From the NCBI GenBank assembly GCA_947258755.1, contig CAMYJO010000002.1, positions 134,513 to 198,512 of the forward strand: a DNA stretch of 64,000 bases. Direction: 5' to 3'. The notes under the pieces were generated by a model that worked only from the letters and a program-made list of their open reading frames with translations, made no database searches and had not been told where the DNA came from. The stretch is from an uncultured Gammaproteobacteria bacterium (lineage in GTDB: Bacteria > Pseudomonadota > Gammaproteobacteria > JAADHQ01). Below are positions 56,311-64,000 of the stretch, in pieces. The translations under genes and the position numbers were made by a program. How positions within the stretch are numbered: the first letter of the stretch is position 1; each line of letters starts with the position of its first letter.

Positions 56311-57861
56311 ATGGATGCCATTGATTTAAGTATATTTTCCAGCCGTATTGATGCCATATGTGAAGAAATGGGGGTTGTTTTGCGACGCACCGCCTTTTCT
56401 CCCAATATCATGGATCGGCTGGATTTTTCCTGCGCGATCTTCGACGCCCGTGGTCAGTTGTGTGCCCAGGCTGCCCATATTCCAGTGCATCTCGGCAGTA
56501 TGGCCTATGCCATGAGCGCTATTGTCAGCCAGATCGAGTGGCAAGCGGGCGACATGGTTATTCTAAATGATCCCTATCTGGGCGGCACGCATCTACCGGA
56601 TGTGACGGTGATTGCGCCCTTATTCATCGATACACAGTTGTGCGCCTTTATCTGCAATCGAGCGCACCATGCCGATATCGGCGCCGAGTCACCGGGGTCG
56701 ATGCCGATCTCAACACGATTGGATGAAGAAGGCATGATTATCGCGCCGACCGTGTTGGTCAAAAATGATCAAGTGGATGAGGCGGTAATGACAGCGATTA
56801 TTACAAAAACGCGTACGCCGCGTCAGGCGCGCGGTGACTTTTCCGCCCAGATCAGTGCCAATCGAGTCGGTCTGCAACGCCTGCAAGATCTGATTGACGG
56901 CATGGGCCTGGTGGATTTTGATGTCGCCTTACGACAATTGAATGACTATGCCGAGCGCCTGGCGATCGCCACACTGAAAACCATTCCTGCTGGCTACTAT
57001 CAGGCAGAGGATTTCATGGATGATGACGGTCTTGGGCAGCGAGATATCGCTATCAAAGTCAAATTGCATGTTGATGGCGGCAAAGTGGATATCGATTTCA
57101 GTGGTACGGCCGCGGCCGTCAACGGCAATATCAATTGCCCGTTATCGGTCACTGCAGCAGCCGTCTATTATGTGTTTCGTTGCTTGATGCCGGATTACAC
57201 GCCAGCTTGTCAGGGAAGTTTTCGGCCAATCAGTATTCGTGCGCCAAAGGCCTGTCTGGTCAATGCCACACGCCCCGCAGCCGTGGCGGCTGGTAATGTT
57301 GAAACCAGCACTCGTATTGTTGATGTCATCCTCGAGGCCCTGGCGGCGGCCTTACCACAGCGCATTCCTGCGGCCAGTCATGGTAGTATGAACAACCTGG
57401 CCATGGGTTCGACAGACCCCGAACTTGGCTGGGATTATTATGAAACCATCGGTGGTGGCATGGGCGCTAGTGCTGCAGGCCCTGGTCTGAGTGCCGTACA
57501 AACACATATGACCAATACCCTGAATACACCGGTAGAGGTATTGGAGAAGCGCTATCCATTGCGGGTCAGACGTTACATGATTCGCAAGCACAGTGGTGGC
57601 GAGGGTCGTTATCGTGGTGGTGACGGTTTGTTGCGCGAGTTTGAATTTTTGCGCCCGGCAACTGTGACCTTATTGACTGAGCGTCGTCGACTAGCGCCTC
57701 CCGGCCATGTCGGTGGCGCAGATGCGCGATGTGGAGAAAATCGTTTGAACGGACAGATTCATGCACCCAAGTTCTCTGTACAGGTACAGGCAGGGGATTG
57801 TCTGACCGTGGCCACACCGGGAGGGGGTGGCTGGGGTCGAAAATCAAATAGTGAGGAGTAA
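56311..57861 (+). CDS. Hydantoinase B / oxoprolinase (HyuB) family protein
   Basis: The ATG at 56311 (MDAIDLSIFSSRIDAICEEM) gives 516 residues; the frame is open upstream to 56218 but lacks family features. Typical HyuB segments are GVVLRRTAFSPNIMDRLDFS, AAHIPVHLGSMAYAM, NDPYLGGTHLPDVTV, NRAHHADIGAESPGSMP and GGGWG at the C-terminus. HyuB works with HyuA in ATP-dependent opening of N-methylhydantoin or 5-oxoproline-like rings. No hyuA is in the window. It is three bases before the BON lipoprotein gene. Confidence 0.85.
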   Translation: MDAIDLSIFSSRIDAICEEMGVVLRRTAFSPNIMDRLDFSCAIFDARGQLCAQAAHIPVHLGSMAYAMSAIVSQIEWQAGDMVILNDPYLGGTHLPDVTVIAPLFIDTQLCAFICNRAHHADIGAESPGSMPISTRLDEEGMIIAPTVLVKNDQVDEAVMTAIITKTRTPRQARGDFSAQISANRVGLQRLQDLIDGMGLVDFDVALRQLNDYAERLAIATLKTIPAGYYQAEDFMDDDGLGQRDIAIKVKLHVDGGKVDIDFSGTAAAVNGNINCPLSVTAAAVYYVFRCLMPDYTPACQGSFRPISIRAPKACLVNATRPAAVAAGNVETSTRIVDVILEALAAALPQRIPAASHGSMNNLAMGSTDPELGWDYYETIGGGMGASAAGPGLSAVQTHMTNTLNTPVEVLEKRYPLRVRRYMIRKHSGGEGRYRGGDGLLREFEFLRPATVTLLTERRRLAPPGHVGGADARCGENRLNGQIHAPKFSVQVQAGDCLTVATPGGGGWGRKSNSEE

Positions 57862-57864
57862 GGC

Positions 57865-58188
57865 ATGCATAAAACAGCTTTGATCGTGATGCTCTGTATA
57901 TCCATGTTCATAGGTGGTTGCGCCAGTCTGCTAGTTTCAAGACCTTCTGGTAGCTCGGGTACGAGTGGCACGCCGTCGACGTCTGATGCCAGGGTGACCA
58001 ATCAGGTCAATGCTGCTCTGGTACGCGAACCGGGTATTTCATCGCTGGATGTTTATGTCAGTACCTATCAGGGTGTTGTTACCCTTAAGGGTTACGTCAG
58101 TAGCGAACGCATGAAAAGCCGTGCGGCAGAGCTCGCCAACTCGGTAGCCGGCGTGCAGGCGGTACGTAATCAAATACGCCTGAGGTAA
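57865..58188 (+). CDS. BON domain lipoprotein
   Basis: A 107-residue lipoprotein: signal peptide and lipobox ending in C21 (MFIGGCAS), a Ser/Gly/Thr-rich linker (28-42) and one BON domain (about 45-107, VNAALVREPGISSLDVYVST ending GVQAVRNQIRLR). BON proteins such as OsmY and DolP bind phospholipid and support the envelope under stress. It starts three bases after hyuB and ends 25 before asnO, so the three may share a transcript. Confidence 0.88.
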   Translation: MHKTALIVMLCISMFIGGCASLLVSRPSGSSGTSGTPSTSDARVTNQVNAALVREPGISSLDVYVSTYQGVVTLKGYVSSERMKSRAAELANSVAGVQAVRNQIRLR

Positions 58189-58213
58189 TCGCAGGCATTA
58201 AACGGAAGTTGAT

Positions 58214-59992
58214 ATGTGTGGTATTTGTGGTGAATTAAGAATCGATCAGTCGCGCGCAGACCCGGCTGATCTTATGCCAATGTTAAAGACATTGCAGCGT
58301 CGCGGTCCGGATAATGAGGGTGTTTTTCATCAGGGGCCGGTGGCCTTGGGGCATCGCCGTTTATCGATCATCGATCTGTCTGAACGTTCCAACCAACCTT
58401 TACTTGATCAGACTGCGGGCCTGGCCCTGGTCTTCAATGGCACGATCTATAATTATCCAGAATTGCGCAAACACCTGCAGGCCAAAGGTCACCACTTTAT
58501 TAGTACGGGTGATAGCGAAGTGATTTTGCGGGCATACCAGGAATGGGGACAGGCCTGCGTAGAACACCTGCATGGTATGTTCGCTTTTGCGATCTGGGAC
58601 AATAATCAGCAACAGTTATTCCTGGCGCGCGACCGACTTGGCATCAAGCCGCTTTATTATGCCGAGGATAAAAAGGGGTTTCGTTTCGCCTCTAATACCC
58701 AGGCGCTGTTGGCCGCGGGCGGTATCGATACCGACATCGATGCAGTGGCATTACATCACCAGTTCAGCCTGCATGCCGTTATCCCGGCGCCTCGAACGAT
58801 TCTGAAGGGTGTGCGCAAATTAGCGCCCGGTACGACCATGACGGTGTCAACGTCCGGCCATCAGCAGCATCAACGCTACTGGCAATTGCAGGCCAGGCGC
58901 CCGCAAAAAGCACTAAGCGAATGGGAGTGGATAGAACAGATTCATGAGTCCTTGAAGCAGGCGGTGGAAAAACGCAAGACCATCGCCGATGTGCCGGTCG
59001 GCGTATTGTTGTCGGGTGGCCTGGATTCAAGTCTGCTAGTGGGCCTGCTGGCCGAGGCCGGTGTCAAGGACCTGAAGACCTTCTCGGTTGGTTTCGAGGA
59101 CAGCCCGGAAGAGAGCGGTAGTGAATTTGTATACTCGGATCAGGTCGTGGCCATGTATGGCACCGAACACCATAAAATTCATGTGCCCAATGACGAAGTA
59201 CTTAAGCGTCTGCCCGAGGCCGTCCGCAACATGGCCGAGCCGATGGTAGGTCAGGATGCCGTGGCCTTCTATCTGTTGGCTGAACAGGTCTCGCAACATG
59301 TTAAAGTCGTGCAGAGTGGGCAGGGTGCGGACGAGGTATTTGCCGGCTATTTCTGGTATGCGCAAATGCAACAGGCGGCGGGCACTGACCTGGATCGATT
59401 CCGGCAGCATTATTTCGATCGCGATCACGATGAATATCTGCAAATGGTGCAGCCGTCGTATCATGGCCCGGACTATACATCGGGCCTGGTTGAATCTTTA
59501 CTGGCAGCCCCGGGCGCCGATACGTTTATGGATAAGGTCCTGCGTTTGGATGTCACCACTTTGATTGTCGATGACCCGGTCAAGCGTGTCGATAACATGA
59601 CTATGGCCTGGGGACTGGAGGCACGTGTTCCATTCCTGGATCATGAGCTGGTTGAGTTGGCCGCACAGATGCCTGCGGAAATCAAAATGAAAAGTGGTGG
59701 TAAGCATCCCTTGAAAGCGATTGCACGCGGATTGATACCGGATGCGGTCATCGACCGGCCCAAGGGTTATTTCCCGGTTCCGGCGCTGAAATTTGTCCGC
59801 GGTGAATTCCTGGAATTCATGAAATCGGTTTTGTTGTCAGACAGTAGCCGCCAGCGCGGCATCTATCAATCCGCTTATCTGGAGAAATTATTAAAAGAAC
59901 CGGAAAAATACCTAACCCGTATACAGGGTAACAAACTCTGGCATATGGCCCTGCTTGAATTCTGGTTACAGCAAAATGTGGACAATCCCTGA
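58214..59992 (+). CDS. asnO: Asparagine synthase-like amidotransferase, N-acetylglutaminylglutamine amidotransferase type
   Basis: A 592-residue enzyme with an N-terminal glutaminase domain (Cys2 in MCGICGELR; GHRRLSIIDLS; VFNGTIYNYPEL) and an ATP-pyrophosphatase synthetase domain (LLSGGLDSSL). The C-terminal half (KVVQSGQGADEVFAGYFW, VDDPVKRVDNMTMAWGLEAR, VIDRPKGYFPVPALKF) follows, from memory, the group that amidates the osmoprotectant N-acetylglutaminylglutamine (NAGGN) more closely than AsnB. The synthetase gene ngg, usually adjacent, is not in the window. It follows the BON gene by 25 bases. Ordinary asparagine synthesis cannot be ruled out. Confidence 0.75.
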   Translation: MCGICGELRIDQSRADPADLMPMLKTLQRRGPDNEGVFHQGPVALGHRRLSIIDLSERSNQPLLDQTAGLALVFNGTIYNYPELRKHLQAKGHHFISTGDSEVILRAYQEWGQACVEHLHGMFAFAIWDNNQQQLFLARDRLGIKPLYYAEDKKGFRFASNTQALLAAGGIDTDIDAVALHHQFSLHAVIPAPRTILKGVRKLAPGTTMTVSTSGHQQHQRYWQLQARRPQKALSEWEWIEQIHESLKQAVEKRKTIADVPVGVLLSGGLDSSLLVGLLAEAGVKDLKTFSVGFEDSPEESGSEFVYSDQVVAMYGTEHHKIHVPNDEVLKRLPEAVRNMAEPMVGQDAVAFYLLAEQVSQHVKVVQSGQGADEVFAGYFWYAQMQQAAGTDLDRFRQHYFDRDHDEYLQMVQPSYHGPDYTSGLVESLLAAPGADTFMDKVLRLDVTTLIVDDPVKRVDNMTMAWGLEARVPFLDHELVELAAQMPAEIKMKSGGKHPLKAIARGLIPDAVIDRPKGYFPVPALKFVRGEFLEFMKSVLLSDSSRQRGIYQSAYLEKLLKEPEKYLTRIQGNKLWHMALLEFWLQQNVDNP

Positions 59993-60199
59993 CTGCTCAG
60001 TATGGCTTGAAATTTTCTGATACGTCCCCATATTACCTCTAAATCAATAAGATATCGGTTTTTTTAGGCTAAAAACCCTATAAATCGGTGCTATTTATTT
60101 CGTTTAACCGGGGGTAGACTGCGCAGCACTGGTAGTGAACCACCCTTTTTTCTGCGGACCAATGGTTGCCGCGGGCTGGTAAATAGATGAGGTCACAAG

Positions 60200-60538
60200 A
60201 TGGATGTATTGGAAAGAATTCAGAAGCAGGTTGATGAGAACCCGATCGTTCTCTATATGAAAGGAACACCACAAATGCCTAGTTGCGGTTTCTCAAGCCG
60301 CACGGCCCAGGCTTTGCAGGGTTGTGGCGTCGAGTTTGCCTATGTCAATGTACTCGCAGACCCGGAGGTTTTTGAAAATCTGCCGCGTTTTGCCGACTGG
60401 CCTACCTTTCCCCAGGTTTATATCAATGGCGAGCTGATTGGCGGCTGCGATATCACTCTGGAGCTGTTTCAAAAAGGCGAATTACAGAAAATGACCAAGG
60501 AAGCGGCAACGGGCAAGGAAAACGCTGAGCAGGGATAA
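60200..60538 (+). CDS. grxD: Monothiol glutaredoxin Grx4
   Basis: A 112-residue CGFS-type glutaredoxin (C29 in MPSCGFSSRTAQAL), with glutathione contacts in TFPQVYINGELIGGCDI. It binds a [2Fe-2S] cluster as a dimer and passes it to other proteins, often with BolA. The gene stands alone with 207 bases upstream and a strong terminator downstream. Confidence 0.95.
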   Translation: MDVLERIQKQVDENPIVLYMKGTPQMPSCGFSSRTAQALQGCGVEFAYVNVLADPEVFENLPRFADWPTFPQVYINGELIGGCDITLELFQKGELQKMTKEAATGKENAEQG

Positions 60539-60560
60539 TTACTGCTGATTGTTTATAAAA

Positions 60561-60588
60561 AAGGCGCACTTTAGTGCGCCTTTTTTTA
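60561..60588 (+). terminator. Terminator after grxD
   Basis: Stem AAGGCGCAC/GTGCGCCTT (60561-60569 and 60574-60582) with a four-base loop and a T-run. Confidence 0.9.
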
Positions 60589-60598
60589 TTGATGTTGT

Positions 60599-60616
60599 TA
60601 CCACGAAGGCACGAAG
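60599..60616. repeat. TTCGTG short motif, copy 2 (reverse orientation), in a 407-base gene-free region
   Basis: TACCACGAAGGCACGAAG is the reverse complement of the CTTCGTG...CTTCGTGG pattern at 40183-40208. The gene-free stretch 60539-60945 also holds the grxD terminator, three tandem CTTGTAC units (60663-60686), REP-like copy C and a related CTTTTATCTTGCACC stretch near 60917-60940; nothing coding is seen. Confidence 0.55.
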
Positions 60617-60691
60617 AAAAAAACTACTAGATTGAAATTAAGAATAATACCCCTGCTATCATCTTGTACCTTGTACCTTGTACCTTCCCCT

Positions 60692-60839
60692 GTGGGAGCG
60701 GCCCTTGGCCGCGATATTCGAGTCGCTAGGGGAGAGTGGCTAGCAGCTAGAAAAAAAGTAGTAACAGGATTCTGTTTTACCTCGCTACTCGCCACTAGCA
60801 ACCCGCTACTGTTTTATCGCGGCCAAGGGCCGCTCCTAC
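60692..60839. repeat. Nested-palindrome REP-like element, copy C
   Basis: The left arm GTGGGAGCGGCCCTTGGCCG (60692 onward) and the right arm ending CGCTCCTAC (60839) are inverted repeats of about 24 bases with one mismatch. The 100-base centre has GAGTGGCTAG, an A-run, GATTCTGTTTTACCTCGCTA and GCCACTAGCAACCCGCTAC, all shared with copies A and B. It sits between the convergent grxD and diguanylate cyclase genes. Confidence 0.9.
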
Positions 60840-60945
60840 AAAAACAGTTCAAAGGGGAAGGCATAAGATCGCTGGATATGGGTGATCAGATTAATTTGAG
60901 CTGGCAACCCCCTTTAATCTTTTATCTTGCACCTTTTATCTGACG

Positions 60946-61905
60946 CTAATAAATAACCTGGTCACGCCCTTTCTTTTTCGCGCGATACATTTTCTGGTCT
61001 GCGCATTTGATCAGCATATCCATGTCCATATCAGGATCACCACTGAAGCGGCAACATACACCCATCGTTATAGTGACTTGCAATTCGCCGGCCGAAGTCT
61101 TGATCGGACGGGCGCCGACGCTTTTCTGGATGCGGCCGAAAATGGAATGACGAAAGTTGCTGGCATTTTGATAGTACATGATGATAGCGAATTCTTCGCC
61201 GCCGATGCGAGCCAGGACATCGGTCGGTCGTACCGCACGACGTAAGCGGCTGGAAACACCAATTAAAACTTCATCGCCGACATCGTGCCCATGCTTGTCA
61301 TTGATCTTTTTGAAATGGTCGATATCGATAATGGCACAACAAGTGCCACCCTCGCGGCTTGAGGATTCTCTGAGGATGGCCTCCAGGTGTGATTGCATAT
61401 AACGGCGGTTGCCCAACTGGGTTAACGGGTCGGTTTGCGCCAGCTCAGTGAGTTTCGCATTGCGTTCCTGCAGCTCGCGGGCAGTATCAAACAGACTATT
61501 TTGCAGGCTGCTGATACGCCCGGCGGCCTGCACACGTGCAGCTAGTTCGCGGGTATCGATCGGTTTGGATAGAAAATCATCGACTTCATGTTCGAAGGCG
61601 TAGACCAGGTTTTCAACGCCTTCTCTGGCCGTGCATAGTACGATTGATGTATAGCGGTTTTGTTCTTCATCTTGTTGTCGTATTTTCTGCGTCAGTTCAA
61701 GACCATCCATTTCCGGCATGATCCAGTCCGCCAGGACGACATCAGCCGGGCGCTCGGCCAGCATTTGCAGAACTTCTTTACCACTTTCGGCGAGACGAAT
61801 GTCTTGATAACCCGCTTCGTTTAATGTTGATTTAAAGAATTGGCGGCCTGCGTTGGTATCATCTACTGTTAATATGGACAGGTCATTAGTAATCATATTG
61901 CGCAC
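60946..61905 (-). CDS. Response regulator with GGDEF diguanylate cyclase domain
   Basis: A 319-residue protein (or 316 from the ATG at 61896). The receiver domain has D15-D16, phospho-acceptor D60 in VVLADWIMPEMDG and K114. The GGDEF domain (about 160-319) has the active-site loop GGEEF (235-239) and an inhibitory I-site RxxD (226-229, RPTD). It should make cyclic di-GMP when phosphorylated, with product feedback. The partner kinase is not in the window. The PilB/GspE-like ATPase at 32338-34083 is a possible target of its product. Confidence 0.93.
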   Translation of the reverse strand: MRNMITNDLSILTVDDTNAGRQFFKSTLNEAGYQDIRLAESGKEVLQMLAERPADVVLADWIMPEMDGLELTQKIRQQDEEQNRYTSIVLCTAREGVENLVYAFEHEVDDFLSKPIDTRELAARVQAAGRISSLQNSLFDTARELQERNAKLTELAQTDPLTQLGNRRYMQSHLEAILRESSSREGGTCCAIIDIDHFKKINDKHGHDVGDEVLIGVSSRLRRAVRPTDVLARIGGEEFAIIMYYQNASNFRHSIFGRIQKSVGARPIKTSAGELQVTITMGVCCRFSGDPDMDMDMLIKCADQKMYRAKKKGRDQVIY

Positions 61906-61945
61906 CGTTAAGCATTTGTTATTATTTGTCGACTATTTTCTTAGG

Positions 61946-62073
61946 GAGTCTCTGATTAATTAAAGAGTTTTTGTCATTGCGAGCGTGGCGCGGCAGTCTG
62001 TTAGATAGAATCATATACTTTCAGATTGCTTCGTCGTGTCTTTCCTCGAAATGACATATTAATCAAAGATTCC
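61946..62073. repeat. MITE-like GTCATTGCGAG element
   Basis: Outer imperfect inverted repeats GAGTCTCTGATTAAT (61946-61960) and ATTAATCAAAGATTCC (62058-62073) enclose a second pair, TGTCATTGCGAGC (61972-61984) and CCTCGAAATGACA (62044-62056). The inner part, with CAGATTGCTTCGTCGTG, resembles a short repeat found between genes in many bacterial genomes. It fills most of the 196-base gap between the diguanylate cyclase and rnt. Confidence 0.65.
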
Positions 62074-62101
62074 TTGATTTTAGAGCATCATCGAGCAGGG
62101 T

Positions 62102-62755
62102 TTATCCAAACGCCTGTGGCGTCGTATCATCCAGTTGCGCGAGCTGTTGCCAACGATTGGTCATCAGGCAAAACAGGTCGGCGGTCCGTTCGGCATCATA
62201 GATGGCGGAATGGGCAGATTCATGATCCCATTCCATGCCTGCTGCTTCGGCAATCCGGGCAAGTACCGTCTGGCCATAGACAATACCACCCAATGTGACC
62301 GTGTCAAATGTACTGAACGGGTGAAACGGGTTGCGTTTGATTTCGCAGCGTTCAGAGGCCGCATTAATGAATCCCAGGTCAAACGGTGCATTATGGCCAA
62401 CCAGGATGGCTCGTTTGCAGCTGTGCTTTTTCAAGGATTTGCGGATAGCGCGAAAAATTTCCTGTAATGCTTCTTTCTCAGGCTTGGCCATGCGGAAGGG
62501 GTGGAAAGGATCAATGCCAGTAAAGGCCAATGCGGCCGCTTCAAGGTTAGCGCCCTTGAAGGGCTGGATATGGCAATTGAAGGTCTCTTCACGAAAGAGT
62601 TCTCCCTTGCTGTCCATATCCAGGGTGACCGCAGCAACTTCCAGCAGTGCATCCTTTTTGGCATTAAAACCGCCCGTTTCGACATCAACAACAACAGGCA
62701 TAAAGCCGCGAAAACGGTCGGACAGGGCGTAGGATGAGGAATCTTTTGCTGACAT
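62102..62755 (-). CDS. rnt: Ribonuclease T
   Basis: A 217-residue DEDDh exonuclease. Catalytic residues: D24 and E26 in VVVDVETGGF, Asp in LVGHNAPFDLGF, and His/Asp in HSAIYDAERTADLF. RNase T trims the 3' ends of tRNA (CCA turnover), 5S and 23S rRNA. Length matches E. coli RNase T (215). pyrC lies beyond the TraB-like gene on the same strand; rnt and pyrC are neighbours in Pseudomonas. Confidence 0.95.
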   Translation of the reverse strand: MSAKDSSSYALSDRFRGFMPVVVDVETGGFNAKKDALLEVAAVTLDMDSKGELFREETFNCHIQPFKGANLEAAALAFTGIDPFHPFRMAKPEKEALQEIFRAIRKSLKKHSCKRAILVGHNAPFDLGFINAASERCEIKRNPFHPFSTFDTVTLGGIVYGQTVLARIAEAAGMEWDHESAHSAIYDAERTADLFCLMTNRWQQLAQLDDTTPQAFG

Positions 62756-62826
62756 GGCTACAGAATAACGAATGATTGCATTAAAATCGATATATAATTG
62801 GATTTGATTCCGTTAAGGAGGATGTT

Positions 62827-63720
62827 ATGAAGGTTTTTCGCGCCGGTTTTTTATTGGCTCTGTTAGTGCTGGTTCCACCACTGCAGGCCGAATCCCTTAG
62901 TGCCCTGGTGGTGCCGGTTAAATATACTAAAGGATTGTTGTGGAAAATCGAATCAGCTGGCCAGGCGCCGAGTTACCTGATCGGAACCATGCATGTTGAT
63001 GATCCGGGTATTCGGGATATGTTCGCTCAGGCGAAAAAATATTTTGATAAATCTCAAACAGTCTGTACCGAGGTCAAACTGGATTTTGAAACAGTCGCCG
63101 CTGAAATGCGCGTGATGTTTTTCAGTGATGGACGTACATTGAAAAGCGTTATGAATGATGATGAGCTCTATCAGCGCGTCATCCACACGGCCAGTCTACG
63201 TGGCTTGCCGGAAGTCATGGTCAGGAGTATGAAGCCATTTACACTGGCCTTTATGTTGAGCATGCCGCAGTCAAAGGGTGAGGTGTTGGATCAGAAAATA
63301 TATACCGATGCGATTCGTCAGCATAAGCAATTGTGCGGTCTGGAAACCACGGCAGAGCACAGCGCAGTATTCGAGTCTTTTGATATGGCCACACAGCTGA
63401 AAATGCTGAAAATGACCGTTGAGCGAATAGATGAAGTCGATCAGGTCTATCCACTCATGTTGGCGGCCTATCTTGATCGTGATCTCGCTGCAATCGCACG
63501 AATTGTCAACGGCTCGCTGCTGATGGAAGATAAAGATATCGAGCGCGTGTTTATCCAGCGCTTCCTGCTCGATCGCAATAAGAAAATGTTTGAACGGATG
63601 GTGCCCTTAATTAATAAGGGTAGCGCTTTTTTTGCAGTCGGCGCCATGCACCTGACGGGTAAGGCGGGACTGTTGCGTATGCTGGAAGCAAAGGGTTATT
63701 CGATCAGCAAGATTTTTTAA
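62827..63720 (+). CDS. TraB/GumN family protein
   Basis: A 297-residue exported protein: signal peptide (MKVFRAGFLLALLVLVPPLQA) and a TraB/GumN domain with the first motif YLIGTMHVDDP, in which Gly and His are conserved, and the closing motif FFAVGAMHLTGKAGLLRML. The fold is related to Tiki/EreA-type metal-dependent hydrolases. The ribosome site TTAAGGAGGATG is strong. It lies between rnt and pyrC, facing the other way. Substrate unknown. Confidence 0.88.
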   Translation: MKVFRAGFLLALLVLVPPLQAESLSALVVPVKYTKGLLWKIESAGQAPSYLIGTMHVDDPGIRDMFAQAKKYFDKSQTVCTEVKLDFETVAAEMRVMFFSDGRTLKSVMNDDELYQRVIHTASLRGLPEVMVRSMKPFTLAFMLSMPQSKGEVLDQKIYTDAIRQHKQLCGLETTAEHSAVFESFDMATQLKMLKMTVERIDEVDQVYPLMLAAYLDRDLAAIARIVNGSLLMEDKDIERVFIQRFLLDRNKKMFERMVPLINKGSAFFAVGAMHLTGKAGLLRMLEAKGYSISKIF

Positions 63721-63759
63721 TGCCGTGAGTGATTCCTAAGCTCATAATCCAGAAAAAGC

Positions 63760-64000
63760 CTACAGCTTCCATTGCAGGGATTCTCCAGCGCGAAAGGGGA
63801 TGATCGTATCCTCATTGCCCATTGGAAATTCTGACGCCACCTGCCATTGCTTTCTGTTGATGGTTATTTTATCTGTGTTACGCGGCAGACCATAAAAATC
63901 GGGGCCATTAAAACTGGCAAAGGCCTCGAACTTATCCAATGCACCGGCCTGTTCGAAGGCCTCTACATAGAGTTCCAGGGCGGCATGCGCTGTGTAAATG
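63760..64000 (-). CDS. pyrC: Dihydroorotase, C-terminal part (runs off right edge)
   Basis: The last 79 or so codons are visible on the minus strand, with a TAG stop at 63760-63762. The reading ends in FGLP-type motifs of class II dihydroorotase: [36 protein letters not shown] and [14 protein letters not shown]. It closes N-carbamoylaspartate to dihydroorotate in pyrimidine synthesis. The active site lies outside the window. The nearness of rnt supports the call. Confidence 0.9.
   Translation of the reverse strand, partial: IYTAHAALELYVEAFEQAGALDKFEAFASFNGPDFYGLPRNTDKITINRKQWQVASEFPMGNEDTIIPFRAGESLQWKL

Overview
The window is chromosomal DNA of a Gram-negative gammaproteobacterium. The evidence is a complete ybgC-tolQRAB-pal-cpoB cluster, aspS-nudB-yebC-ruvCAB, pilA-pilRS, bamD, rluD, pgeF, clpB, rnt next to pyrC, and GlnB and PilR of proteobacterial type. 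Gene order resembles Pseudomonas and purple-sulfur-type gammaproteobacteria; I cannot name a genus. No rRNA, tRNA, CRISPR array, prophage or complete insertion sequence was seen. The left end (about 1-9000) is visibly richer in A+T than the rest.

Layout. 1-9010: surface-glycan genes (a polysaccharide enzyme cut by the window edge, a PhyH-type dioxygenase, a methyltransferase, a GT4 transferase, a UDP-GlcNAc 2-epimerase homologue, a polyprenol-phosphate-type GT2 and a TMTC-like GT-C/TPR membrane protein). 9083-13382: two tandem type IV pilins, then the PilR/PilS two-component system, with a good sigma-54 promoter before pilA. 13434-27322: core metabolism and housekeeping (sucCD-nadE, glnB, bamD, rluD-pgeF, a ZIP transporter, gcvR-like, def, an OmpA protein, a Tat-exported superoxide-reductase-like protein, clpB). 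27387-36583: a MotA/MotB-like pair, membrane proteins, an SDR, an RRM protein, a PilB/GspE-type ATPase and an Atm1-like ABC exporter. 36697-49206: fmdB-like, DUF502, aspS, nudB, an esterase, yebC, ruvCAB, then tol-pal. 49560-64000: a chemoreceptor, sixA, an ABC ATPase, argF-argD, a PuuD-like membrane protein diverging from hyuB-BON-asnO, grxD, a response-regulator diguanylate cyclase, rnt, a TraB/GumN protein and the end of pyrC.

How parts fit. The GT-C, GT2 and epimerase genes overlap head to tail immediately downstream of the pilins, so the first 10 kb reads as a pilus plus a glycan-modification module; pilin glycosylation is the best hypothesis for a little-described system here. Other points of note are a MotB homologue with Asn at the position of the essential ion-carrying Asp, three copies of a nested-palindrome repeat of 138-148 bp with GTAG-type REP ends, a further MITE-like repeat, and an N-acetylglutaminylglutamine amidotransferase homologue without its usual synthetase neighbour.
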